Shown: positions 17,864-27,232, counted from the stretch's first letter. The stretch is DNA of 64,000 bases from Flavobacterium taihuense (GCF_019351435.1 NZ_JAHWYN010000003.1:62001-126000), one strand, 5' to 3'. Notes: generated from the letters alone by a model not told the origin. Made by a program: numbers and translations.

Positions 17864-18577
17864 TCAAAGCTTTATTTTTTCGAAGAAAGAAGTTTTGTAG
17901 CTTTCGCTAATTGGGATTCTTTTCTCGGCGATTAAAACCTTGTTTTTTTGGATGGATTTTACGTGTTTGATATTAATGATGTAAGAGCGATGGACTCTTG
18001 CGAAGCCTTTCGTAGACAATAGGTTTTCCAGTTTTATTAAACTGATTAATGTTAATGTGTATTTATTGTCGGTTGTGTATATTTTGACATAATCCTTCAA
18101 TCCTTCAATAAATAAAATATCAGCAAAATTTAGTTTTACATTCTCATATTCGGCACGAACAAACATAAAATCATTTTCTATTTCTGGTGTGTTAACTATT
18201 GCATCTGTGGCCAATAAGCTTTTTGGAGTAAAGATTTGTTGCGCCCGTAAAACAGATTTTAGAAAACGGTTAAATGGAATGGGCTTTACCAAATAATCTA
18301 CAGCCCCAAGATTAAATCCCTCGACTGCATAATCGGAATACGCAGTAGTAAAAATGATTAAAGGTTTTTTTTCTATGGCATTGATGAAATCAATTCCGGT
18401 AAAATGTGGCATTTCGATGTCCAAAAAAATCAAATCAATTTGGGATTGGTTGATTATGGATATGGCATCTATTGCATTTGTAAATGTGGTAACCAGTTCA
18501 AGCGAATCGACTCTTCCAACAAATTCCACCAATAAATCTACTGCCAATGGTTCGTCGTCTATAATGACACATTTCAT
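17864..18577 (-). CDS. LytTR-type response regulator
   Basis: A 237-residue two-domain regulator. It has an N-terminal receiver (about 1-120) with acidic pocket IIDDEP, phospho-acceptor Asp53 in FLDIEMPHFTG and TTAYSDYAVEGF. The C-terminal LytTR DNA-binding domain (about 138-237) contains FVRAEYENVKLNF and FARVHRSYIINI. It is the terminal gene of a five-gene operon and lies 15 bases after its cognate kinase gene. It should be phosphorylated by that kinase and bind direct repeats; its targets are not known. Confidence 0.93.
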   Translation of the reverse strand: MKCVIIDDEPLAVDLLVEFVGRVDSLELVTTFTNAIDAISIINQSQIDLIFLDIEMPHFTGIDFINAIEKKPLIIFTTAYSDYAVEGFNLGAVDYLVKPIPFNRFLKSVLRAQQIFTPKSLLATDAIVNTPEIENDFMFVRAEYENVKLNFADILFIEGLKDYVKIYTTDNKYTLTLISLIKLENLLSTKGFARVHRSYIINIKHVKSIQKNKVLIAEKRIPISESYKTSFFEKIKL

Positions 18578-18592
18578 ATTTTTAAAAATTAA

Positions 18593-19711
18593 TTATGATG
18601 ATATAAAAGTTGAATTTGCTTGTAGTTGCATTTGATCCAATTGTAAAACCAAATGTACAGTATAATCCGTCTCTGTTGTTGTTAGATTGAGTTGATGCGC
18701 GTTTGGATACAGCAAGTTAAGTCTGTTTTTAATATTGGTCAGACCAATTCCTGAATTTTCAGGATCTTTTCGATTATTTTCAATTTTGTTTTCTACCCAA
18801 AAAGTCAGTATATTTTTATCTATTGTTATTTTGATTTTGACATACGCAGTTCCTTTATAGTCGGTTCCATATTTGAACGCGTTTTCAATAAACGAAATTA
18901 GTAGCATGGGTTCAATAAACTTGTTTTTGGTGTCACCATGAATATTTATACTGATGTTTTCAATGTTATTGAGTCTTAATTTTTGTAATTCGATGTAGTT
19001 TTTAATGTAATTGATTTCTTTTTCAAGTAAAACTGATTTATTGTCCGTTTCATAAAGCATATACCGCATCATTTCTGATAAAGTGACGATGGCATCGGGC
19101 ACCAAATCCGATTTTTTATGGGCCAATGAATATATGCTATTGAGTGAGTTGAATAGAAAGTGTGGGTTAGTCTGTTTTCTTAAATAGTTTAATTCTATTG
19201 CTGTTCTTTGAGTTTCGGCAATTAATTTGTTTTGCTGGTCATTATAAAACTCAGATAATGTTTTGATTATAGTGCTAATGGCAACGATTAATAGATAAAA
19301 GAAAGAAGGTACAATTTTAAAGAAAAAAGGTTTGTCTTTTTTGTAGATTCTATGATCCATTTCGTTTCCGACATTTGGTATTTTCGGATAATTTAACGAA
19401 TTCGGAGGTTTCATTTCACTAAATTCAGGCATGAAAAACTGATATCTGATGACTAAGAAAATCAATATTGAAACGAAGAGAATGCCAAAATAATAGCCGT
19501 ATTTTTTTTGCAGAAGCAAATTGGGAACGAGATAAGTATAATTGAGATAAAACAATAGTATCCCCGTTATCCATTGAATATAAAAATCGGTATTGATGTG
19601 AAACGGACTTTCGTAAAATTGAATAAGGGAGGTACAAATAAAAAAACACCAAATAATACTGTGTATGAGTATTTTGTTTGAGTTGTTATTTTTTATTGTT
19701 ACTATATTCAT
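18593..19711 (-). CDS. LytS/YehU-type sensor histidine kinase
   Basis: A 372-residue kinase with about four N-terminal transmembrane helices (14-32, 43-63, 72-92 and 130-152), a short coiled coil and a His_kinase (PF06580-like) domain. The phospho-acceptor is His184 in NPHFLFNSLNSIYSLA. The ATPase part has PMLLISFIENAFKYG and SGIGLTNIKNRL. It has no extracytoplasmic sensor domain, so it probably senses membrane state or a protein partner. Its start codon directly abuts the stop codon of the DUF4907 gene, which implies coupled translation and a shared function. Confidence 0.93.
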   Translation of the reverse strand: MNIVTIKNNNSNKILIHSIIWCFFICTSLIQFYESPFHINTDFYIQWITGILLFYLNYTYLVPNLLLQKKYGYYFGILFVSILIFLVIRYQFFMPEFSEMKPPNSLNYPKIPNVGNEMDHRIYKKDKPFFFKIVPSFFYLLIVAISTIIKTLSEFYNDQQNKLIAETQRTAIELNYLRKQTNPHFLFNSLNSIYSLAHKKSDLVPDAIVTLSEMMRYMLYETDNKSVLLEKEINYIKNYIELQKLRLNNIENISINIHGDTKNKFIEPMLLISFIENAFKYGTDYKGTAYVKIKITIDKNILTFWVENKIENNRKDPENSGIGLTNIKNRLNLLYPNAHQLNLTTTETDYTVHLVLQLDQMQLQANSTFISS

Positions 19712-20077
19712 CTATATTTTTATTTTTAATAAAATTAAATCATTTTTTGTAATAGTTGGGGAATTATTGGCATTCAATTTTTTTAAAACCAATTGCCCAA
19801 TTGCCAAAGCTTCTTTTTCTGTTTGGAAGTTTTTATTTTTACCTATGACAGGTATAACTGTTTGCTTAATGATTATTTTTTCATTTTTTGTAATGGAGTA
19901 ACCCCATCCATTATTAATCTTTATGGATTGAATTTTTAGACTTTCTTCCTTTTGGCAAGATATAAATATTAACAATCCTATCAGGAATATGATGATGAAT
20001 AAATTAAAAACAGATAAAAAATTCTTCTGGAGTAGCTTCCAGAAGAATTCATTTTTTGTATTAGTTGTCATCATCAT
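19712..20077 (-). CDS. DUF4907 family lipoprotein-like protein
   Basis: About 121 residues from the first of three consecutive ATGs at 20077. An in-frame ATG at 20116 would extend further into the Kelch gene. It has an N-terminal membrane segment ending in FISCQKEES, a plausible lipobox. The C-terminal part GWGYSITKNEKIIIKQ...PVIGKNKNFQTEKEAL matches DUF4907, whose function is unknown. It overlaps the 3' end of the Kelch gene and abuts the kinase gene. That supports a sensing module of Kelch lipoprotein, DUF4907 and LytS. Confidence 0.72.
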   Translation of the reverse strand: MMMTTNTKNEFFWKLLQKNFLSVFNLFIIIFLIGLLIFISCQKEESLKIQSIKINNGWGYSITKNEKIIIKQTVIPVIGKNKNFQTEKEALAIGQLVLKKLNANNSPTITKNDLILLKIKI

Positions 20078-21059
20078 TTTGTTCTTGGTTAGGTTTAAAT
20101 TCCCAAACATCATCAAAATAGGAGGTTCCTGATTTTCCTAGCATAATGAAAGCTCTCTCTTCATTAATAGTTACTCCAATTGCGTCAGACCTTCCAGAGC
20201 CTTCCAATGGTGTTTTCTCTGTCCAAATGTCAGTATTTGGATTGTATTCCCAAATGGTTTTTGAGCTTTCCCCACAACTTATATAACCTAAACCATTAAT
20301 TGCAAAACTTGAAGCATTAGATCTTTTAATAGAATAAGTGTCGTGATCTTCTTCATCATCATCGAAATCTCTTTTTCTGGTCCAAACATCAGTGCGTGGA
20401 TCAAACGCCCAAAAATCTGATTGGTTAACGCCGCTATTTATTCCTGTTCCTAAATAGGCAATATCATTGATGACAAATACAGTTGCATTTCTTCTTTTAT
20501 TGCCACTGAAGCCATTTACTTGAATCCAAGAATTATCGGTAGCGTTGTATTGGTAAAAATCTTTTAGATAATTGCCATCGTATCCTGTACCTAAAAATGC
20601 TTTTCCACCTACTTGAAACCCTACGGCTCCATAGCGAGCTGTTCCGGCAAAATCTGTTTTTTGTATCCAAGTATTTGTATCCGGATTGTATTGATAAAAA
20701 TCTTTTAATTTATTGGTTCCATCATAACCAAGACCTACATACCCTTTTCCGTCTAATTCAAACCCAGATCCGGAACTTCTGGCAATACCTATAAAATCAG
20801 CTTTTTGTTCCCAATAGTCACCACTAGAGTTGTATGCCCAAAGGTCATTTAGATACTCGTCACCAGTATAACCTGTAGTCACATAGGCATAAATACCAAT
20901 GACGAAACTAGTCGCACTAGAACGCGCTGGGCCATCAAATGCGGATTTTTTTATCCAATTGCCTAGTTTGTCATCTTCATCATCGTTGTTACTACAGCTG
21001 ATGGAAATTAAGCTAATAAGTAAAGTGCTAAGAAATATTCCTTTTTTTAAATGTTTCAT
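20061..21059 (-). CDS. Kelch-repeat lipoprotein
   Basis: About 332 residues from the ATG at 21059, with a lipoprotein signal (LISISCSNND). An acidic Asp/Glu patch is followed by about six Kelch repeats, each with the form AR---GF-I-GKGYLGTGYDG---LKDFYQYNP-TN-W. The repeats predict a beta-propeller displayed at the cell envelope. Kelch propellers bind proteins or glycans. It is the second gene of the LytS/LytTR operon. It may be the extracellular sensor the kinase itself lacks, but this is inference. The C-terminus is again acidic. Confidence 0.85.
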   Translation of the reverse strand: MKHLKKGIFLSTLLISLISISCSNNDDEDDKLGNWIKKSAFDGPARSSATSFVIGIYAYVTTGYTGDEYLNDLWAYNSSGDYWEQKADFIGIARSSGSGFELDGKGYVGLGYDGTNKLKDFYQYNPDTNTWIQKTDFAGTARYGAVGFQVGGKAFLGTGYDGNYLKDFYQYNATDNSWIQVNGFSGNKRRNATVFVINDIAYLGTGINSGVNQSDFWAFDPRTDVWTRKRDFDDDEEDHDTYSIKRSNASSFAINGLGYISCGESSKTIWEYNPNTDIWTEKTPLEGSGRSDAIGVTINEERAFIMLGKSGTSYFDDVWEFKPNQEQNDDDN

Positions 21060-21076
21060 AATGTGCATGGTGTTTA

Positions 21077-21940
21077 TTAAAGTTTGTATTTTATACTTAC
21101 GGAAAAGACACTTCCGTTTTTTAAAGTTTTATTCATTTCATTTGTTCTATTTTCATCAGAAAATTTGAATTCTTTATTTGACGAGTATCCGGCTTTGAGA
21201 CTGATGTACCAGGAGGAATCCATATTCCTTTCGAGTTGAAGTGTGGTTTCCATTTGAGAGAATCCCACTTTTGATATGTTGGTTGAACCGTCAGTTACAA
21301 TAGATTGATCCAGATTGTAACTACTGCCACTTAAGTCATTGTTTATGCTGAATTTATTTCGAATTGAATTCGAATAGGATAGTTCGGAATTGGGGAATCC
21401 TAATTTTAAATAAGCTTCTTTATTGAAGTGATGATTAAAGGAGAATGTTGGCAATATTTCAGGTTTTCCAAAAACGGTCATTCTTTTTATTCCCACATCA
21501 ATGCTATTGTTTTTATTGAATGATTGGTTAATCCCTATTCCTCCTAAAAGGGTTACATCTGAAATATCTAAATTACTTTCATAATTGGCTGTAGGTTTCA
21601 CTTCAATATTCAATTTTGTTTTCTCTGTTAATTGGTGTGAAAATTCAAAAGTGTTTTCAAAACCATTAAAATGAGTATTGTTATAATTTGTAACATAATT
21701 TTTTATAAGATAGGTTTCAATTTCATTTTTAATTGTTGAGCTTTTGTATTTAAAAGTATTTGTCATTTTATTTTTTGTTCCTGTGTTTTTAAAAAATAGC
21801 ATTCCAATCTCAGTTTGTTTTATAGAGCCATTTTCTAAGGGTTCTGTTTTCATGTTAAGATCAATTGTAAATCCTTTTTGTGCAGAAACACTAAATATTG
21901 GGATCAAGATCAAAAGCCTTGTAAAGTTGTCTATTCTCAT
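21077..21940 (-). CDS. Predicted outer-membrane beta-barrel protein (DUF6268-like)
   Basis: A 287-residue protein with signal peptide (cleavage near FSVSA), alternating hydrophobic/polar strands and a C-terminal SVFSVSIKYKL strand suited to BAM-dependent insertion. The segments GGIGINQSFNKNNSIDVGI and LKLGFPNSELSYSNSI resemble DUF6268 family barrels, from memory and at moderate confidence. It is the first gene of the Kelch/DUF4907/LytS/LytTR operon, with 17 bases to the Kelch gene start. An outer-membrane protein as lead gene suggests the operon monitors or uses a surface structure. Confidence 0.6.
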   Translation of the reverse strand: MRIDNFTRLLILIPIFSVSAQKGFTIDLNMKTEPLENGSIKQTEIGMLFFKNTGTKNKMTNTFKYKSSTIKNEIETYLIKNYVTNYNNTHFNGFENTFEFSHQLTEKTKLNIEVKPTANYESNLDISDVTLLGGIGINQSFNKNNSIDVGIKRMTVFGKPEILPTFSFNHHFNKEAYLKLGFPNSELSYSNSIRNKFSINNDLSGSSYNLDQSIVTDGSTNISKVGFSQMETTLQLERNMDSSWYISLKAGYSSNKEFKFSDENRTNEMNKTLKNGSVFSVSIKYKL

Positions 21941-22170
21941 TATTTAATTATTGATTCAAAAGTAGTTGTGTTGTCAATGAATAAAAAAGATTATATATGC
22001 ATGACCTTATTTCATAGACAAACGAGGTATTAGTAAGGTTGAATCTCTATTTGAAGGCAAATACCTAATCGTAGACAGTTTGTCTCTTTTTATAGATTGA
22101 ATAAAGTGAACAGTATATGTTATTAGGACTGCTGGAAGTAGCGCGTATATATTTGTCCTAAAAAGTAGGT

Positions 22171-23493
22171 ATGTACAAGTTTTTGTTTTTAATGTTTTTG
22201 AGTTTGTTGATGATTTCCTGTGATTCTGATGCAGATGTAGGAGAGTTTCTTGTAGGAGCTGATTATCTGGCAATAAAAAATAAAGTCATCTCAATAGATA
22301 CTGTTACCGTAGAGGTTTCAACTATCAAATTAGATTCATTGGTTACTTCTGGTGCGAGCAGGATTTTGGTAGGGAATTATGATGACCCAATTTTTGGAAA
22401 AGTGAAGGCAGATAGTTATTTTCAAGTATCGACAACTGCATTTAATCTTTATAGCCAAAACTCTGATACTGATGCCACAGGATATGTGTTTGATTCCATT
22501 GCAATGATTTTAAGATATGATGATTATTATTATGCAGACACAACCAAAGTCCAAACCTTAAACATTCACAGAGTGATTAAAAAGTTTAAGCCCAATGTTA
22601 ATGATGCCAGTTTTTATAATAATTCCAGCTTGAATTATGACGATCCCAGTTTAGGTACAATAACGTATAAGCCGAAGCCAATAGGTAGAGATAGTATTAA
22701 TATCAAAGTGGATAATGAATTTGGAATGGAACTTTTTAATAAGCTCAAGAATAATGAGATTACTACATCCAGTGAGTTTACAGAATATTTGAAAGGCTTT
22801 GTTTTGAAATCCTCTACTAATGCTTCTGCGGGTATAATTGGTTTTAATATGTTGAGTGTGCTTCGGCTCTATTATTCTAAAGGAACAGGAGATACCGAAG
22901 ATACCTATAAAAAAGACTTCACTATTCTGGATGTTAGCAAGCAGTTTAATGCTATTTCATCAGATCGGGCAGGAACACTAATTCAAGACTTACCGTTATC
23001 CAAAATGAATTTGTCCAGTTTGTACACCGGCAATGCAGGGTTCATTCAGTCGGGTACTGGAATAGTATGTAGGGTAGATTTTCCTAATATTAAGCAACTA
23101 AAATACCTTTCGGAGAAAGGAGCTATAGTTGATGCTAAGTTAATAATGAAACCAGTTAAGAATTCATATTCGGAAATGTTTCCATTGCCTGAAAAATTGA
23201 GTGTTTATGTAGTTGATAAATTAAATCGAATAAAAGCAACACTAACCAATTCATCGGGTGAAAATAGTGTTGCTATTCTAAACAATACAAATGATGAATT
23301 CGATGAAAGTGTGAATTATGAATTATCTCTGGGATCTTTTTTGCAAAAGGAAATGTTGAAAGAGTCTGATTCAAAGAGCGGTCTACTCTTTACATTGCCC
23401 ACTTTATCTAAAATAGTAGATCGAGTTGCATTGGGCGATCAAACCAACAAAGAGAACAAGATGAAATTACAAATCTATTATATAACATATTAA
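22171..23493 (+). CDS. DUF4270 family lipoprotein
   Basis: A 440-residue lipoprotein (lipobox LLMISCDSD) that matches DUF4270. Signatures are SIDTVTVEVSTIKLDSLVTSG, LVGNYDDPIFGKVKADSYFQ and the repeated -Y-DDYYYADT-K strands. DUF4270 proteins are Bacteroidota envelope proteins of unknown function, often paired with a barrel gene. Here a barrel gene starts at the base after its stop codon, so the two products probably act together at the outer membrane. The gene is divergent from the Kelch operon across 230 bases with no clear promoter match. Confidence 0.83.
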   Translation: MYKFLFLMFLSLLMISCDSDADVGEFLVGADYLAIKNKVISIDTVTVEVSTIKLDSLVTSGASRILVGNYDDPIFGKVKADSYFQVSTTAFNLYSQNSDTDATGYVFDSIAMILRYDDYYYADTTKVQTLNIHRVIKKFKPNVNDASFYNNSSLNYDDPSLGTITYKPKPIGRDSINIKVDNEFGMELFNKLKNNEITTSSEFTEYLKGFVLKSSTNASAGIIGFNMLSVLRLYYSKGTGDTEDTYKKDFTILDVSKQFNAISSDRAGTLIQDLPLSKMNLSSLYTGNAGFIQSGTGIVCRVDFPNIKQLKYLSEKGAIVDAKLIMKPVKNSYSEMFPLPEKLSVYVVDKLNRIKATLTNSSGENSVAILNNTNDEFDESVNYELSLGSFLQKEMLKESDSKSGLLFTLPTLSKIVDRVALGDQTNKENKMKLQIYYITY

Positions 23494-24732
23494 ATGAAAA
23501 AGAGTTGTCCTTTTTTTGTTTTAGTTTTTTTTGCTTCTTTTTTTTCGTACTCTCAAAGTATTGCGACTTCTCCTTATTCACTTTATGGATTGGGAAGTTT
23601 GTATGAATCTAATTTTGGGTTAGTTCCATCTCTAGGTGCTGCAGGAATAGCGTTGCCTTCGGATAGTTTTATCAATAATAAAAATGCTGCTTCACTGGTT
23701 ACCATTGCAGCCAATAATTTCTTTTTTGAGGTAGGAGGGACGGGAATTCAATCTTCTTTTGAAGATAATTTAAAAAAAGAAAATCGAAATAATTTTCAGT
23801 TTTCCCATTTTGCATTTGCTTTTCCAATTAACAATAAATCGGCATTTAGTGTTGCAATGATGCCGTATTCTAGTTCCTCTTTTAAAATTTCTGAATTAAA
23901 AATCCCGATAATCGACGGAAGTAATGAATATTATTATTTGGATGTAATTGGGACAGGTGGGTTGAATAATTTGGATGTGTCGTATGCCTATAAATTGAGT
24001 AATAAGTTATCATTAGGTTTTTCTGCTTCTGTCCTTTTTGGAAATACTACTGATGAAAGGACATATGAAATCAATAGCTCAGTTACCAGTATAGATAAAA
24101 AATTGAGTTACACCGGTATTCGACCTATTTTGAGTTCACAATTCAAAATGAGTCCGCTATTGACTTTTGGATTAAATGTAAAATCCCCAACACGTGTAAA
24201 TGCAACCAAAATTCAATCTGTTACTGTTGTAAATGGTACTGGTACATCTACTTTGGAGATAGATAAAAAATCAAATACTGATGATTTTTATTTGCCTTTA
24301 GAACTAGGGATTGGGTTCAATAAAACCTTTAAAAACAAACTGAGTATTGTTTTTGATTATGAGAAAAGATTTTGGGACGCTACAAATGAATCTGATATGT
24401 ATGGTAGTTTTTCCAATCAGGAAAAATTTGCTTTGGGACTGTCTTATCAAAGAGCCAGAGCATCAAGAAGCTATTTTGATCGAATAAAATATGCTGTGGG
24501 TGTTAATTACGACACAGGTTACTTAGAAGTAGACAATAAAAAGATTGAGGATAAGAATCTTTCAATGGGGCTTTCTCTGCCTTTGGACCATATGTCTTCG
24601 GCTTTATTTATTTCCTACACTTACGGGCAAAAAGGACAAATCACGAATTCACTAATTCAAGAAAATTATCACAAATTGACTTTGAATCTTAATTTAGACG
24701 GGATTTGGTTTGTTAGAAAAAAGTTAGAATAG
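23494..24732 (+). CDS. Outer-membrane beta-barrel protein paired with DUF4270
   Basis: A 412-residue protein with signal peptide (FFSYSQ), then SPYSLYGLGSLYE and NPAA-like NNKNAASLVT near the N-terminus. These are features shared with OmpP1/FadL-like Bacteroidota barrels. The rest is repeating amphipathic strands, with SYQRARASRSYFDRIKYA late in the sequence. The ATG immediately follows the DUF4270 stop codon. It ends one base before the convergent murI gene, with no terminator between them. The transported substrate, if any, is unknown. Confidence 0.72.
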   Translation: MKKSCPFFVLVFFASFFSYSQSIATSPYSLYGLGSLYESNFGLVPSLGAAGIALPSDSFINNKNAASLVTIAANNFFFEVGGTGIQSSFEDNLKKENRNNFQFSHFAFAFPINNKSAFSVAMMPYSSSSFKISELKIPIIDGSNEYYYLDVIGTGGLNNLDVSYAYKLSNKLSLGFSASVLFGNTTDERTYEINSSVTSIDKKLSYTGIRPILSSQFKMSPLLTFGLNVKSPTRVNATKIQSVTVVNGTGTSTLEIDKKSNTDDFYLPLELGIGFNKTFKNKLSIVFDYEKRFWDATNESDMYGSFSNQEKFALGLSYQRARASRSYFDRIKYAVGVNYDTGYLEVDNKKIEDKNLSMGLSLPLDHMSSALFISYTYGQKGQITNSLIQENYHKLTLNLNLDGIWFVRKKLE

Positions 24733-24733
24733 T

Positions 24734-25510
24734 TTAGAAATCCCTTTGTTCGACTTTGTATTTGTTATCTAAAATTTCGGTTAAAACTTTTGGGTTGGTA
24801 TTTGTGTAAAAAATGGGTGTACTGTTTTTTGCTGATGAAAAACCGACTTTGTCTCTTAGTATATTCTGGGTTTGTTTGGCCACTGCTTCACCTGAATCAA
24901 TGATATGAATGTGTTCTGGGAGTATTTGCTTTATCTGCGGAATCAAATAGGGGTAGTGACTGCAACCCAATACCAGATAATCAATATTGGCGTCAATCAT
25001 AGGAGTAAGATAGGAATAAAGCAATTGAGTCATTTCAGGGGAATTGATTTGACCATCTTCAATTAGTTGAACTAGTCCATGGCCTATTTGTTCGATGATT
25101 TTGATGTCTTGGTATTTTTCAGTGGTTTTGTTGAAAAGTTCACTGTTTAAAGTCCCTTTTGTGGCTAGGATTCCTATTGTTTGAGTTTTGGAGTGTGTTG
25201 CTGCAGGTTTAATGGCAGGCTCTATGCCAATAAAAGGGATGGAGTATTTTGCTCTTAACTCTTGAATAGCATTAGTCGTGGCAGTGTTACAGGCTACAAC
25301 TATTAGTTTACATCCCATTTCGATCAGCAAATCAGCGTTTTTCATGCTTAAAGCAATAATCTCAGCTTTTGATTTTTGACCATAAGGAGCATTTTTGCTG
25401 TCTGCAAGGTAGATGGTTTGTTCGTTTGGTAGTAAATCATGAATGGCTTTCCAGATGGAGGTTCCTCCAATTCCAGAATCAAAAACTCCAATTGGTCTGT
25501 CGTTTGTCAT
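24734..25510 (-). CDS. murI: Glutamate racemase
   Basis: A 258-residue enzyme that makes D-glutamate for peptidoglycan. The two catalytic cysteines are visible: Cys74 in VVACNTATTNA and Cys183 in LGCSHYPYLI. The N-terminal GVFDSGIGGTSIWKAI and DSKNAPYGQKS are family signatures. The protein is close to the normal length. It lies downstream of the bamA-ompH block, behind a terminator, and converges on the barrel gene with one base between the two stop codons. Confidence 0.96.
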   Translation of the reverse strand: MTNDRPIGVFDSGIGGTSIWKAIHDLLPNEQTIYLADSKNAPYGQKSKAEIIALSMKNADLLIEMGCKLIVVACNTATTNAIQELRAKYSIPFIGIEPAIKPAATHSKTQTIGILATKGTLNSELFNKTTEKYQDIKIIEQIGHGLVQLIEDGQINSPEMTQLLYSYLTPMIDANIDYLVLGCSHYPYLIPQIKQILPEHIHIIDSGEAVAKQTQNILRDKVGFSSAKNSTPIFYTNTNPKVLTEILDNKYKVEQRDF

Positions 25511-25560
25511 GGTTGAAAATTTAAAAGCTACAGCTTAAATATACTATATTTTATAGTGTA

Positions 25561-25600
25561 AAAAAAAACTGCTCAACCAATAATTTTGGAGGAGCAGTTT
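25561..25600 (-). terminator. Terminator after second ompH-like gene
   Basis: Minus-strand arms AAACTGCTC/GAGCAGTTT (25592-25600 and 25566-25574), with an additional CCAA/TTGG pairing inside, are followed by a long T run. It lies between the ompH-like gene and murI, so murI probably has its own promoter or is read by leak-through. Confidence 0.8.
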
Positions 25601-25619
25601 GTAATTGTATTTTAAAGGA

Positions 25620-26120
25620 TTAAAATCCTAAATCTTTTTTTACATCAGCAGTAATGTTTGTTCCGTCAGCAAGCAAAAGAGTAGATCCGTCAAGGACATA
25701 TTGAAATCCTTTAGCTTTACCAACTTTTTGAATAGAAGCTCTTACTTTTTCCATAATTGGTTTTACAATTTCAGATTCTTTAGTTTGTAATTCTTTTTGG
25801 GCATTGTCTCTGAAGTCAACAATTCTTTTTTGCATGTCTTGAACTTCTTTTGAACGTTCTTGATTTACAGCTTCAGTAACAGTAGCAGATTCAGCTTCAT
25901 ACTTTTTTAATTTTGCTTGGTATTCTTCAACCATTTTTTTGTAGTCTGCATCATAAGTCCCGCTTAATTTTTCCAATTGTTTTTGAGCATCAAGCATAGC
26001 TGGCAATTTTCCCATTATTTCGCTAACATCAACATGAGCAACTTTAGTTTGAGCTTGTGAAATTTGAGTAGCTCCTAAAAATAGTATCGCAGCAATTAGT
26101 AAAGTTTTGAATTGTTTCAT
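25620..26120 (-). CDS. OmpH/Skp-family periplasmic chaperone
   Basis: A 166-residue protein with a signal peptide (MKQFKTLLIAAILFL, cleavage near ISQAQ), a short beta strand VAHVDVSEIMGKLP and a long charged coiled coil (about 45-120), then YVLDGSTLLLADG. This is the Skp/OmpH layout: a trimer whose helical tentacles hold unfolded outer-membrane proteins in the periplasm. It follows a larger OmpH paralog and bamA in the same operon, consistent with delivery to the BAM complex. Confidence 0.92.
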   Translation of the reverse strand: MKQFKTLLIAAILFLGATQISQAQTKVAHVDVSEIMGKLPAMLDAQKQLEKLSGTYDADYKKMVEEYQAKLKKYEAESATVTEAVNQERSKEVQDMQKRIVDFRDNAQKELQTKESEIVKPIMEKVRASIQKVGKAKGFQYVLDGSTLLLADGTNITADVKKDLGF

Positions 26121-26156
26121 CGTTTTAAAATATTTAGTAATTAATTAGTATTTGTA

Positions 26157-27197
26157 TTATTTGTTTTCTTTTAATTTCTCTTCATTTGCTTTTTTTATAG
26201 CCTCCCGATCTTGAAGTTCTTTTAATCTTTTTTCTTCAAGGGCCTTTTTGTTAGCTTCTCTTTCTTCGAGTATTTTTTTTCTTTTTTCTTCTAAAGCTTT
26301 TTTGCGTTCCTCCTGAATCGTTGGTTTAATCTCTTCGGTTACTGTTTCCCCATCCGTTGTGGTTGTTTTTTCAGTCTCGTTAATATCATTTGGGGGATTT
26401 GTGCTTTCAATCGTTGTTTTTTGGTTTGCAATAACTGTGCCATTTTTTTTGGCTTCCCTTTCAGCTAATAATTGTTTCCTTTTTTCTTCGTATTTTTTTT
26501 TAGCTTCCTCTTGTGCCTGTTTTTTGTCGGCTACTAATTTCTCTCTGGCTGCTTTTTTGTCTAATAAAGCTTTTTCTCTTTCAGCTAGTACAGGATTTTC
26601 GTCTATAGCATCTTCTTTTTCTTCTTTTGCCTGTTCTTCTTTTTGCTGTTTTTTTGTTAATTGTTCTCTTTTTTCTGTTCGGTTCAATATTCGAATTACC
26701 TGATCACTGATGTCAAATCTTTTTGCGGCAAAAAGAATGGTTAAATGTGATGACTTATCAAATATGAAATCATATTTTTTTGCTTCTGCAATGTCTTGAA
26801 CAGCTGTAAATACTTGATCTTGGATTGGTTTTACTAATCCTGATTTTTGGATTATCAAATCACCATTTGGTCCAAACCTTTTTTGTTGGTAATCTAGTTT
26901 TTCGGTTTCAAGAAATTTTATCTCTGTTTCTCTTTCATCGATTAATTCAGCTGTTAGTAATGGTTTTTCAGCTTTTAATGCTTCAGTAAGTTTATCAATT
27001 TCTATTTTTTTAGCTTCAATTTCTAATTTCCATTTTTGTGCTTTTTGCTCTAGTTGAGCTTTGGCTTCTATATAGTCTGGTACATTTTCTAATATGTATT
27101 CCATATCAATATACCCCACTTTGTTTCCTTTGGTTTGCGCAATAATTGTATTAGCGGCAAATAAAGTTAAAATTATAAATAAAAAATCTTTTCTCAT
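26157..27197 (-). CDS. OmpH/Skp-family protein with long Lys/Glu-rich C-terminal tail
   Basis: About 346 residues from the ATG at 27197, which starts a good signal peptide (MRKDFLFIILTLFAANTIIA). Upstream in-frame codons add a non-signal extension and are not used. An OmpH/Skp domain (about 25-180) with VGYIDMEYILENVPDY is followed by a tail of about 160 residues. The tail is dominated by KKALEEKRKKILEER-type repeats split by a Thr/Pro/Asn-rich segment. The tail predicts an extended charged helix that could span the periplasm or bind peptidoglycan or partner chaperones. It lies between bamA and the smaller OmpH gene. Confidence 0.85.
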   Translation of the reverse strand: MRKDFLFIILTLFAANTIIAQTKGNKVGYIDMEYILENVPDYIEAKAQLEQKAQKWKLEIEAKKIEIDKLTEALKAEKPLLTAELIDERETEIKFLETEKLDYQQKRFGPNGDLIIQKSGLVKPIQDQVFTAVQDIAEAKKYDFIFDKSSHLTILFAAKRFDISDQVIRILNRTEKREQLTKKQQKEEQAKEEKEDAIDENPVLAEREKALLDKKAAREKLVADKKQAQEEAKKKYEEKRKQLLAEREAKKNGTVIANQKTTIESTNPPNDINETEKTTTTDGETVTEEIKPTIQEERKKALEEKRKKILEEREANKKALEEKRLKELQDREAIKKANEEKLKENK

Positions 27198-27232
27198 AAT
27201 TTTTAAATTTAGAAATTTCACTACAAAGGTAT

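Noticed and set aside
22007..22273. Minus-strand 88-codon frame across the DUF4270 start region
   Set aside because: It overlaps the DUF4270 lipoprotein signal sequence, has no recognisable signal or domain and reads as antisense noise.
26359..26703. Plus-strand open frame opposite the long OmpH-like gene
   Set aside because: It is the complement of the Lys/Glu codon repeats of the OmpH tail, giving a Phe/Ser-rich peptide with no start context or family features.
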